A DNA stretch of 64,000 nucleotides, from positions 1,180,175-1,244,174 of the forward strand of contig CM035352.1 in NCBI GenBank assembly GCA_020137815.1. Direction: 5' to 3'. This DNA is from Hormiphora californensis. Its lineage: Eukaryota; Ctenophora; Tentaculata; Cydippida; Pleurobrachiidae. Below are positions 23,575-33,833 of the stretch, in pieces. Made by a program: the position numbers and the translations under genes. The notes under the pieces are model-generated. The model made no database searches, had not been told where the DNA came from, and saw only the letters and a program-made list of their open reading frames with translations. Each line of letters begins with the position of its first letter. Position 1 is the first letter of the stretch.

Positions 23575-24230
23575 TCCTAACAATAACAATTATATTTTGA
23601 ATTAACGAAAACTTTGTTTCGTTCTCCTGGAGAAACATGGTCGAGCAAGGTTGGAACAATTATTATCAATGAAAAAAACAATTATAGACCTCATGTCAAT
23701 CAAGTTGTGAAATTTCCCACGGTCATTGCTCCACCCCCTGGTTATAACTTATACAGAGACATGAAATTTTGAGGTTTAGTAAAGTCGGATTTTTTTGAAG
23801 TTGTCACTGGGTCACCCTTCTCGTGCGCTCGATTTTTTGTACCCCTAATCCGATCCCTATCAAATGCAGTAAACGTTTGGGGTGACAACTTCAAAATTCG
23901 ACTTTAGATAATGTCGAGTTCTTCCTATCCTCAAAATTTCAAGTCTTTATCTGATCAGGCCGGGGGTGGAGCAATGTCTAATGAGTAATGACAGTGAGAA
24001 ATTTCTCAAACCCCGGGTGACGGCGCTTGCGGCTGAGCCACTCATCAGCAAGTCCCTGGGTGTCCGAACTCCGGGGAAAGGGGCGGCACGCTCAGTCAGG
24101 AGGTTTGGGGTTAAAACCCCCCACAAGCAGGGTCCAGCGGCGTAGGGACAAGGCCCATGCAGGCTACAAAGTGCAAGCAGGATCCAGGCCCTAGGGGGGG
24201 GGGGGGCTCGGAGTTGGCATACGTTGCAGG
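23575..24230. other. Upstream region of IFT122 with a diverged inverted repeat
   Basis: Probable promoter side of IFT122. An imperfect inverted repeat spans about 23690-24010 (ATTGCTCCACCCCC with GGGGGTGGAGCAAT; ATGAAATTTTGAGG with CCTCAAAATTTCAAG). GC-rich low-complexity DNA follows to 24230. No gene seen. Confidence 0.5.
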
Positions 24231-24804
24231 CCCCTTATAATATAATATAAGGGGCCTGGAGGGAATACCGCGCTAGGGGGGAATACATAATCAATCATAT
24301 CTCCGGTTCCAGATAAGGTACAGAAATCGTTTTGGTAGCGTTGGAAAGAGGAAGATAACAGCTTTCAAATGCAACCGGTTTCAGGTCTCTATCTTATCAG
24401 GAACAGGAGATATGAACCAAACTCCGCAAAATCGAGTGCGGTAAAATCAAAATTTGAATGAAATTTTTAAAAAGGTGTCCCTGCAAGAATCTGTGACGTC
24501 ACTTTTTGAAAACAACCCATCTTTCAACGGCTATTGCTCAGCCTCCTTAAGTCCAATTAACTTCTCTCAAAAACAGCAAGGTAGATAATCGTCAGATCTA
24601 ACAACTGGTGAAAGAATCAAGTCAAACGGACTTCAGGAGCCAAAGTTATAAGCACCGCCGTTTTTTCGACCGCAAAGTTATCTTCGACCCAGCCGGGATC
24701 AGGCCAAACGCGCGCGCGGCATTCCCTCCAGTCCCCTCGTTGCGGGGGTGCGCGCATGAGGGGGCTGCAGCGCATTCCAAGGCTCGGAGAGTCACTAAAG
24801 AATT
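24231..24804. other. Intergenic stretch, no gene supported
   Basis: AATATAATATAAGGGGCC-type short palindrome at the start, then unique-looking sequence with a CGCGCG-rich patch near 24710. ORFs here overlap on both strands and show no recognisable protein. Confidence 0.5.
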
Positions 24805-25832
24805 TGGTAAGTCGGAAGAACGTGTCCGTTTGTCTCATGAGGCCTCATGAGGCGCCTCATGAGACCTCATGAGGCACTCATGAGGCGCCTCATGAGGCCT
24901 CATGAGACATTTTCAGCTGTTTTAGTGCCTCATGAGGCCTCATGAGACCTCATGAGGCACTCATGAGGCCTCATGAGGCCTCATGAGACACTGCTCATGA
25001 GGCCTCATGAGACATGTGCCTCATCCCGACTTTGTTTTGATGTCTCATGAGGCCTCATGAGCAGTTTTGACATGAGGCATGTCTCATGAGGCCTCATGAG
25101 GCATATCTCATGACACCTTAGAGTTAGTATAGCCATAGGGTTAAGGATAGGGTTAGAGTTAGCACCCGAGCACCGGGTTTCGGTTCCAGTTAGGGGTACG
25201 AGCCTAACCACTAGGCCTAGGGGTTAACCCCAAACTTTTATGACAATATGATAAACCTAGGTCCAAGGCCTAGGGTTCAATCCTTAACCCAAACACTAAT
25301 CCTAACCCTAACTTTAGGTTGGTATTAGGATTAAGGTTAGGGTTAGTGTTAGGGTTAAGGATAGACTTCTAGGCCTACGCCTATTGGTTGGGGTTAACCC
25401 CTAGGCTTAGTGGTTAGGTTCGTACTCCTAACTGGAACCGAAACCCGGTCCTAACTCTAACCCTAACCCTAACCCTAACCCTAACCCTATAGCTATACTA
25501 ACTTTAAGGTATCATGAGATATGCCTCATGAGGCCTCATGAGACATGCCTCATGTCAAAACTGCTCATGAGGCCTCATGAGACATCAAAACAAAGTCGGG
25601 ATGAGGCACATGTCTCATGAGGCCTCATGAGCAGTGTCTCATGAGGCCTCATGAGGCCTCATGAGTGCCTCATGAGGCGCCTCATGAGGTCTCATGAGGC
25701 CTCATGAGGCACTAAAACAGCTGAAAATGTCTCATGAGGCCTCATGAGGCGCCTCATGAGTGCCTCATGAGGTCTCATGAGGCGCCTCATGAGGCCTCAT
25801 GAGACAAACGGACACGTTCTTCCGACTTACCA
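24805..25832. mobile_element. Element F: fold-back element of CATGAGGC palindromes with telomere-like core
   Basis: Terminal inverted repeat starts TGGTAAGTCGGAAGAACGTG and runs on for most of each arm. It is flanked by AGAATT on both sides (24799-24804 and 25833-25838). Each arm holds many copies of the self-complementary CTCATGAG joined by GGCC or GGCGCC. The centre (about 25130-25510) is rich in TTAGGG/CCCTAA-type units, including a perfect run of five CCTAAC near 25458-25490. Non-coding. Confidence 0.85.
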
Positions 25833-26011
25833 AGAATTTTAGCGTTTGCCGATTTTTCATTTTTGCAGATCCAGATCTCAGCTCCGGTCGTATCGTGCTG
25901 GCGTTTTTTTTAAAAAAAGCGGCGCGCTACGTTATTTTTTAAATTTAGCAGCGTAATAATAATGAAATCGCCGCCGCGCGCCGCAAAATAAAAACGCGTT
26001 CAGAAAATTAA

Positions 26012-26156
26012 TAGTGGAAGCTCTTACGGTATTCCCACGCCCGTGGGAAAAGTGAGATAGATAGAAATACTAAGAGAGAGACATTTATCTCTCTTAGTAT
26101 TTCTATCTATCTCTCTTTTCCCACGGCCGTGGGAATACCGTAAGAGCTTCCACTAT
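26012..26156. mobile_element. 145-bp perfect hairpin element
   Basis: The arm ATAGTGGAAGCTCTTACGGT...TAGAAATACTAAGAGAGA pairs with its complement, leaving only a few bases of loop. The whole hairpin is almost unbroken. GTGGGAATACCG also resembles nearby intergenic sequence at 24255. Confidence 0.8.
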
Positions 26157-27835
26157 AAAGTTTTTCTGGCACCACCAGAAATTTTTTAAACTGAGAGAGG
26201 TTGTAAAGGAAAACGTTAAAATCTGGGTGCCTTTCATTGCTAACAATTCGTAGTTTTGGCGCGCGCGACGGGTTAGGGCTATCCGTTAGGGTCTGGTTAG
26301 GGTTTGGTTTGGGGTTATCGGTTAGGGTTATCGATTCTCTAACTGATACCGTTTAGTTTACTCAAATCGGCCATGTGGTTCCATGGCTATAGCCGTTTGA
26401 AAAAAGTCGGTCTAAGTATACTCTTTTGGTAGCGCAAATACAAATACAAATACAATTATAATTTATATCCCGCTTTTGGGCCTATGCATTGTTAGTGCTA
26501 GGAGGACGCCGTTTCAATCAGTCGATTGAAGCAACGCACCCACCACTAACAAGCCTTCTAAAGCGGCTCTTATAGGATTATAAGATCCTAAAGGCCTTAA
26601 AAAACCGTCGGCAGTCATTCGATATAATATATATAAATGTATGTAGAAAATAAGGGTTATAAAATATCTAATTAAGAAATAGCGTAATTAATTCGTTGAG
26701 TGATTAAGTAGTTAGATAATTGAGAAATTAACTAGTTAGATAATTGATAATTCACTAGTTAGATAATTAACTAGTTAGATAATTAACTGTTGATTAATAA
26801 GTACATAGTGTAAATACTAAGTAAGTAGTATAGTTTAATAATTAATTCAAGTAAAAGGCTAGTGATCTAAAAAGGAGGCGAATAGCTAAGTAATTAGTTA
26901 ATGGATAAAGTAACTGTAACAGGATAACCGATAAGGTAATACACACTAACCATATTAATTGCTATATAAGGTTATGATCTAATAAATGGCCTATGGAAAA
27001 TTCTAAAGAAGCTGGTAATAAATTAATGAATAACGAGGTAGAAAAATAAAAAAGCAAGAGACCAGAGGTCAGTCAGATAGGTTAAATACAAAGCTGTTAA
27101 TAAATTAATTAATTGGAGCGGTAAAAAATAAAAAGGCAGGAGACCAGTGCAATGGCCAGTCAGAATAAGTTAATTAATGCGGTTGGGTTTAAAATTTAAT
27201 GTACGATAAAAACGTTAAGCTAATTATAGTAAGCTGTAAGATAGATAACTGTACTAGACGTAAGTATTTAGGTTCTAATTTAAAGTAATTTTAAGGTAAC
27301 TAGGATAGAGAAGATATAAAATTAAGAGCTGCCCAACTTAGAAACTCTAGAGTCTATTCTCCAAACACACTCGTATAAAGTCCATGTATGTTTATCGTCT
27401 TGATGTCTTCGAGAACGTAATACCCTCCGTGATGTTCACTGAACATTGTTCAGGCTGGCTCACTCGCTCGCTCAAAGAACCTATGACTCTACTCTAGCCA
27501 GAAAGGAAAGAAACTCAACACACACTGTCACAATACAACCAGAAAATATACTCAAAAAACTCGACACTCTTGACATGATATCAGACCCCTACTCTGCTCA
27601 TATGTTGGAGGAAAGGACTTCAGATGATGATGTAGTTATAGGGGATGTAGTCAAAATAGGAATGTAGTAATGATAGGAATGTAGCACAGTAGAGGAATGT
27701 AGGACGTAAAAGGAAAGACCTCCCATCCGAGACTTCACCACAACACAGCCTTTCCCACAGCCTATCCCACGATGAATCTAAAACTCCAAACCGAGACTCA
27801 GCAGATCACCTCAAAACCTCACTTCAAAGCCAAAA

Positions 27836-28200
27836 GAGTCACCACTTCAAAGACCCTACCACCACATCACATGCTACACCACCACTTCACATACTTCACC
27901 ACCACTTCACAGACTCCACCGCCACTTCACAGACTCCACCACTACTTCACAGACTCCACCACCACTTCACAGACTCCACCACCACTTCACAAACTTCACC
28001 ACCACTTCACAGACTCCACCACCACTTCACAGACCTCACCACCACTTCACAGACACCACCACTTCACAGACACCACCACTTCACAGACTCCACCACCACT
28101 GCACAGACACCACCACCACCACTTCACAGACTCCACCACCACTTCACAGACTCCACCACCACTTCACAGACCCCACCACCACTTCACAGACTCCACCGGA
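27836..28200. repeat. Minisatellite, about 20-bp unit
   Basis: About 17 copies of a unit like ACTTCACAGACTCCACCACC, some shortened to 17 bp. It lies just past the 3' end of the minus-strand reverse transcriptase ORF, in its presumed 3' UTR. The Thr/His/Pro-rich + strand ORF over it is a repeat artefact. Confidence 0.85.
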
Positions 28201-28297
28201 AGACCACACTACAAACCCCCGATGCAACAAAAGCCTAACACAAACGCCAGGACAGAAAACAAACCACAACCCACACAGAAGACTTCTAACGCCAAAA

Positions 28298-30265
28298 CTA
28301 CCCAAATGCCTTTCCAAACAGATGCGTCTTCAGATCTCTTTTAAAACTGTTTAAGGATTCGGCAGATCTAAGTCTTCTTGGCAATTGGTTCCAAAACTTC
28401 GGGCCGCATACACTGAAGGCACTTTCGTTTAGTTTATACCTAGCCCTTGGTGTCTCCAAGAGAAGGTTGTCGTCATCTTTTCTGAGACTCATAGATTTCC
28501 TCCTTCTTTTTTGAATTCGGTCAGATAAGTAGCCAGGTGCAACACCGTTGACACATTTATACACCAGTACACATACTTTGAACTCAATTCTCTCAGCTAC
28601 TGGGAGAAAGTGCAGTGCTTTTCTCAAGTTGGTAGTACCCCTCCATTTTCTCTGGCCATAAATGAACCTTGCAGCAGCATTCTGGATCTTTTGCAGTCTG
28701 TCTAAATTCTTCTTCGTAATACCAGTCAACAGGGAGTTACAGTAGTCCAACTTAGAGTGTATAAGGCTCGCCACAAGGGTAGTCTTTAGTTTCCTTGAAA
28801 GTTTACCTCCTACCCTCCATAGATTCACCAATGTAGCATTACAGGAGTTGACGATTCTGGTCACATGTTCATCAAAAGATAGCCTATCATCAAAATACAC
28901 TCCCAGATTCCTCACAGAAGTAGCAACAGGTAAAGGTTCAGCGCCCTCAACCAGCTGGAAAGAGCTTTGAGTATTGGAGTCTTTAGGCGATAATATCAGG
29001 ATCTCAGTCTTAGATGGATTGAGACGCAGGAAGCTCGCTGTTAGCCAAGACTGAATGTCCGTGGCACACTTTCGAAGTCTCTGTTCGGTCTCCACAAAGT
29101 TCTCAGTCGAAAAAGCGGCGTATATCTGGGTATCATCAGCATAAAAATGAATATGTACACCATTCCTTAAGGCAATCGATTCCAGCTCTGCAGTGTAGCA
29201 TATAAAAAGAATAGGGCCCAAAATAGAACCCTGAGGCACCCCGATACCAATTGCTGTAAGAGTCGACTTAACCTGCCCAACCGATACTGACGCAGTTCTC
29301 CCCGTGAGATAGCTCTCAAACCATGCTAAAGATGTACCTTTCACCCCATACAACTTCTTAAGTCGTTGTAGCAAGACAGAATGGTTAACAGTATCGAATG
29401 CAGCACTCATATCTAAGAGTAAAAGTGCAACCTTCGATTTATCGTCTGTTAGCATTAGTAGATCATCCAGAATGCGGAGAGTCGCCGTCTCACAGCTCTT
29501 GTTCGCACGGTAGGCAGACTGGTTTTTGGGCAGTAACGCATGGTCTTCAAGGTGCTTCACAAACTGATCTGCTGCACATCTCTCGATAAGTTTACCAAGA
29601 AAAGGCAAGTTACTGACGGGTCTATAGTTACCAAGATCATCCGGATCTAGACCAGCTTTCTTGATGAGGGGTCGAATCAGAGCAGTCTTGAGTTCAGAAG
29701 GAAAGACCCCCGTGGTTAAGCTAGAGTTGACGATTTTAGAAAGGATAGGCAATAATTCAGCAAAGAGACTCCGCACATATGATGTGGGAAGAGGATCCAA
29801 CTCACAATGCTTTGTCCCCATGTCAAATAAAGTTGCTCGGAGTGTCTCATCAGAGATGCTTGTAAACTCGAAATCAGGCGGTGTGTTGGAATGTGTAGTG
29901 GGGTCTTGAAAGTGGGGCAAGTCTTGTCGTTCCTTATCCATCGCACTGTAGATCTTTTCGACCTTCCCTTTGAAAGCAGCCATAAAAGAATCAGCTAGAT
30001 CCGTATGTGCTATGTTAGTAGGTACAACCGCTGGTTTCTGTCTACCCAAGAGATAGTTGGTGGTTTGCCATGTTCCCCGTGGATCATGCCGCTGTCCTTC
30101 CAGCTTCGCTGCAAAAAATCCTTCTCTCACACTCCGTAACACCCGCTCAGTCTCTTTGTCTTGTTCAGCAGAATCCTGGTACAAATTCAACAACTCCATT
30201 GGATCTGTTGATTTCCCCAATTTACCCCAGTACTTTCTTTCCTGTAAACAGGCTGCAAGGTACCC
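28298..30265 (-). CDS. Non-LTR retrotransposon reverse transcriptase (CR1/L2/jockey-like), 5'-truncated
   Basis: Open frame of about 655 residues from just after an in-frame stop near 30265; the in-frame stop at the other end is at 28298-28300. Reverse transcriptase motifs are intact (residues counted from 30220): NYRPVSNLPFLGKLIE near 198-213, the first catalytic Asp in LLLLDMSAAFDTVNH near 267-280, GVPQGSILGP near 327-336, FYADDTQIY near 359-367, and a LINE-type thumb/C-terminal part. The apurinic endonuclease domain expected upstream is missing, and the terminal inverted repeat begins only about 160 bp further on. So it cannot be a complete LINE. The lack of stops or shifts suggests recent insertion or selection. 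Confidence 0.85.
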   Translation of the reverse strand, partial: GYLAACLQERKYWGKLGKSTDPMELLNLYQDSAEQDKETERVLRSVREGFFAAKLEGQRHDPRGTWQTTNYLLGRQKPAVVPTNIAHTDLADSFMAAFKGKVEKIYSAMDKERQDLPHFQDPTTHSNTPPDFEFTSISDETLRATLFDMGTKHCELDPLPTSYVRSLFAELLPILSKIVNSSLTTGVFPSELKTALIRPLIKKAGLDPDDLGNYRPVSNLPFLGKLIERCAADQFVKHLEDHALLPKNQSAYRANKSCETATLRILDDLLMLTDDKSKVALLLLDMSAAFDTVNHSVLLQRLKKLYGVKGTSLAWFESYLTGRTASVSVGQVKSTLTAIGIGVPQGSILGPILFICYTAELESIALRNGVHIHFYADDTQIYAAFSTENFVETEQRLRKCATDIQSWLTASFLRLNPSKTEILILSPKDSNTQSSFQLVEGAEPLPVATSVRNLGVYFDDRLSFDEHVTRIVNSCNATLVNLWRVGGKLSRKLKTTLVASLIHSKLDYCNSLLTGITKKNLDRLQKIQNAAARFIYGQRKWRGTTNLRKALHFLPVAERIEFKVCVLVYKCVNGVAPGYLSDRIQKRRRKSMSLRKDDDNLLLETPRARYKLNESAFSVCGPKFWNQLPRRLRSAESLNSFKRDLKTHLFGKAFG

Positions 30266-30564
30266 AGATTATAATCGCGCCCGGTTGTAAAGTCCTGCCT
30301 TACCGGTTACCCCGCGACAGGGCCCAGAGCCAGCAACGTTTGCCAAGGCTAGAGGTGCCTCTCTTAAGCACCTTCTCCTCGGCTGTTGAAAAGTGATGCC
30401 AATTGGTGTTAGGGTTTAAACTGGCGCCGCTTTAGAAGGCTTGTTAGTGGTGGGTGCGTTGCTTCAATCGACTGATTAAAGCGGCGTTCTCCTAGCACTA
30501 TCAATGCATAGGCCCAAAAGCGGGATCAATTATGATTGTATTTGTATTAAATGGCACTCGGAGT

Positions 30565-30665
30565 TACAGTCGGTCCCATTGCGTTCATCTCCAAATTATA
30601 ATAACAGTTCTGTCCCTAAATCGGGGTGCCACTAAATCGGGGGCCCTAAATCGGGGTCCGACTGT
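30565..30665. mobile_element. Pogo-like MITE
   Basis: Begins TACAGTCGGTCCC and ends AATCGGGGTCCGACTGTA; the same family as 19280-19451. Internal TAAATCGGGG units. It lies between the reverse transcriptase element and the zinc-finger gene. Confidence 0.65.
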
Positions 30666-30863
30666 ATTAACTCAATCTCGATTTAAGGAAGCCGCTTTAG
30701 AAAGTTCTTAACTATCCATTAAGGTTTATCTTTTTGTAAGTGTTAGTTTGTAATATGTGCTAAAAAGCGGGATAATAAGTGTATATTGATGATGATATAT
30801 TGATGAGTTGCATCCCAGTAGAATGGTGTATGTGGGATCCACGTGACCGCAATATCAGTCCAT

Positions 30864-33581
30864 ATGGAAGGAAATTACATCCCCCATTCGGACACAACAT
30901 CGTCCCTTGGTTCATCATACAACACTCGAGCTAGAAATGGTAGACAGCCCCGTAATACAGGTCAATACACCGTGATGGACGGCTCTGATTCTGTACTATC
31001 TGACAGTGATTCTTACCAATGTGATGACAACTACCTAAACAATTGTTATGATTCGGATAACTATGATGTAGCCGATGTTTTGGTCCAGACTGTGCCAATT
31101 CGAACACGATCCACTTCCAGGCTGATTCAAGCTGAGGAAAAGTATATACGAACCGAGATTGAGTTACAGGAACGGTACGGTAAAAATGTTCAACCGCTGA
31201 AATATGTAGCACCAAAGCCGGCGGTTACTATCAAGGTTGTGCCCGTCGCTAAAACTAAAAAATTCCGGTGCAAATGTTTGGTGGTATTCCCGACAGAGGA
31301 GCAGTTACACGAGCACATCAGAACGATGCATCCAGTAAGGGATTTCAAGTGTATTGCATGTCCCATGTCATTCGACACAAGTTCCGCTCTTGATGCCCAC
31401 GTGTACACTCATATTGGTGTCCAGCCGTACTGGTGTAAAATATGTCAACAGTGTTTCTCCACACTAAGCAACCTGACCTGGCACCAGCGACATCCACCCT
31501 ATTCCTGTAGAAAATTCACTCACCCTGGCAGTACAGAAATAAGAAGGACATATACATATACAGGGGTGCCTAGAAAAAAGGCTAAGGTGGATAAGTCTGA
31601 GGAGGCAGCAACGGACTGTGCCACTGCAATGTATACTGTTAAACAAGAGCCTGGTAGCTGGGTTTTCAAAAAATGCAAACCAACCAACCAATTGGAAAGC
31701 TCGTGTCCCGAGGAACCAACGGCCAAATTTGACAACACAAGAAGTGTACCAACCCAGACACCTGAAACTACTTCTAAGGAGGTCCAGGTTGACATTGGAG
31801 AGTCGAGCAGCAACTTTTTAGCGGCCCCTCAACCTTCAGATCTTCATAATAATCGTAAGTTTCACTCAGTCTCTTGGTCGATTACTAATTACTTACTAAT
31901 CACTTACTAATCACTTACTAATTAATTACTTTGACTAGCTTCCAATTTCTACTGTTTAAAATAAGATTTAGTTTTCATGCTAATCCTCCCATTATTTTCA
32001 GAGGGGGAGACTAAAAAAGCTCCGACTATGAAAGCACCGAAAAACTCCAAAAAAGGACATGGCACTAATCGAGGGGCCTTCTTATGCAAATTGAGGGGCT
32101 GTTGGAAAAGATGGCAGACATTGGAAGAGTTAGACCTACATATAAGAAACGGTCATCCTAGGAAAGAATTCCAGTGTAGTGAGTGTGACATGTCATACAA
32201 AACAGTAGGTGCGTTGGCATCTCACCAGAAATCACACAGTCTTTCGAGAAAGTTCGTGTGCGAATACTGTGGATTCCCGTTCTTGTTGGCTCACAGGCGG
32301 CTGAACCATCTTAAAAGTGAACCATTCAGGTGCCAGTATTATATCCGAAATACGAATTCTAAGGGAGGTAAGAGGTGCACGTTTTTATCGCTCTCCATGA
32401 AAGTGTACGATCACGTGATCGGTGATCACCCCGTGAAAAGGTTCAAATGTAAATTATGCCCACTTTCCTTCGACTCATCGGGGAGCGTATGGAAGCACAG
32501 GAATAGAGAACATACTAAGAAGAGCGATGATAACCAGCCGACTATAGGAGACTCACCGGATGAAATGCCAGCACTGGAGTCGGCCATCTTGGAACATGTG
32601 GAAATGCCATGTTCCGAATCCACCTCACCTCAGAGTGACCCATCCAGTCCAAAATCTTCTGGATCACAGGTTCACCCTGACGTTCAACTGGCTTCCATTT
32701 CTACAGGCAACACTGCAACTTCTTCAACTGATCCTTCTGAACCAGGTTTGTAAAGTAAACCCCGGGTGTAATTACTGAACTTTTTAGGGATCCCTATACT
32801 TTAGACTTTAAATATTTCAGGCGAGGGAAGATCTTCCGAAAAATTGGTAATCCGACAACTCAAGAACAACGGATTAAATACTCAAGCATTTCGGTGTCAC
32901 CTGCGAAATTGTTCGTTTACCACCTGTACGTCTCAGGAGACACTGTTTGAGCACTATCGAAATGATCATCCTGTTAAAGAATTCGTGTGCAGTGAGTGTC
33001 CCATGTCATTCGATAATAAGATTTGTCTCAATATTCACATGAGAGTTCATAGTGGAGAAAAGAAACATGCGTGTAAGTACTGTGGGAAGTTGTTTTCTCA
33101 ACGTAACAACATGCTGACACATCAAGGCCGGCATACGGAGTTTAAATGCAAATACAGGGGATGTATCGTTATAAAACGCAGCCAGGAGGATTTGTTTGAC
33201 CACATCAGGAATGAACACCCTATCAAAGAGTATATGTGCGACCAATGCCCTATGTCATTTGATACTGCTTATCTGATGAATAGTCACAAGATTTGTCACA
33301 ACGATTCCAGACCTTTTCCCTGTGAAATTTGTGGAAAAACGTTCAAGAAAAAGCACTTTGTTGAGGCTCACAAGTTTACAGTACACTCGGGTATTAAACC
33401 GTTTGTTTGTCAAGTGTGCGGAAAAGCTTTTGCGCTGAAAAATAGCCTTGTAAGACACAGACTGATACATACGGGTGAAAAATTGTATGCGTGTGTATAC
33501 TGTGGAAAGAGATACCAAAGTACTGGCATTTTGAACAACCACCAGCGAATTTGTAGGAAGAGATCTCCTGATGATTTGTAA
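30864..33581 (+). CDS. C2H2 zinc-finger protein
   Basis: Three exons: 30864-31854 (ATG, MEGNYIPHSD), 32002-32745 and 32821-33581 (TAA); phases agree. The N-terminus is acidic and Ser/Asp-rich. It is followed by about a dozen C2H2 fingers in three groups, one per exon. Many come as pairs: a long-spaced first finger with LxxHirxxHP, then FxCxxCPMSFD. The last exon has classical fingers (CKYCGKLFSQRNNMLTH, CEICGKTFKKKHFVEAH, CQVCGKAFALKNSLVRH) with TGEK-like linkers. Probably a nuclear DNA-binding transcription regulator; targets unknown. Exon 1 contains a finger pair with an irregular second finger (CKICQQCFSTLSNLTWHQR). The repeated K-x-F-x-C-x2-C-P-M-S-F-D module suggests growth by internal duplication. 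Confidence 0.88.
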
Positions 33582-33833
33582 TGAATTACGATTTATTTTA
33601 TTCTATACCTCCATATTTTACATGTTTTAAAATGTTTTTACGGCGGGTTTTTATTATGTGTGTACTGTGTATGTTTGATTTTGCATGTCCTTAATTTGAT
33701 TCATTTTATAAGTATTATAATCATTGAAATAGAAGAACAATCTAATGGCTATTCTTCAATCGATAAGTTGTTCTTAAAATCCCTTTGACAGGGAAAGAAT
33801 TGTAACTGACGATATAACCTCCCAGTAGGCACA

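Larger units (their letters stand above)
26443..30548. mobile_element. 4.1-kb element with 125-bp terminal inverted repeats enclosing a reverse transcriptase ORF
   Basis: The left end (26443-26568: AATACAAATACAATTATAA, then ATCCCGCTTTTGGGCCTATG and CACCCACCACTAACAAGC) and the right end (about 30425-30548) are inverted copies at over 90% identity by eye. A related partial end lies at about 30690-30775. Inside are 900 bp of AT-rich sequence with TTAGTTAGATAATTAAC-type repeats, a minisatellite, and a minus-strand LINE-type ORF. Either a LINE landed in a non-autonomous DNA element or the two have become one unit. Confidence 0.65.

Noticed and set aside
25440-25510. True telomere or chromosome end
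   Set aside because: The CCTAAC run is short, interrupted, present in both orientations and lies inside a palindromic element with genes on either side.
27772-28344. Thr/His/Pro-rich protein on the + strand
   Set aside because: Frame formed entirely by a 20-bp minisatellite in the 3' region of the minus-strand LINE.
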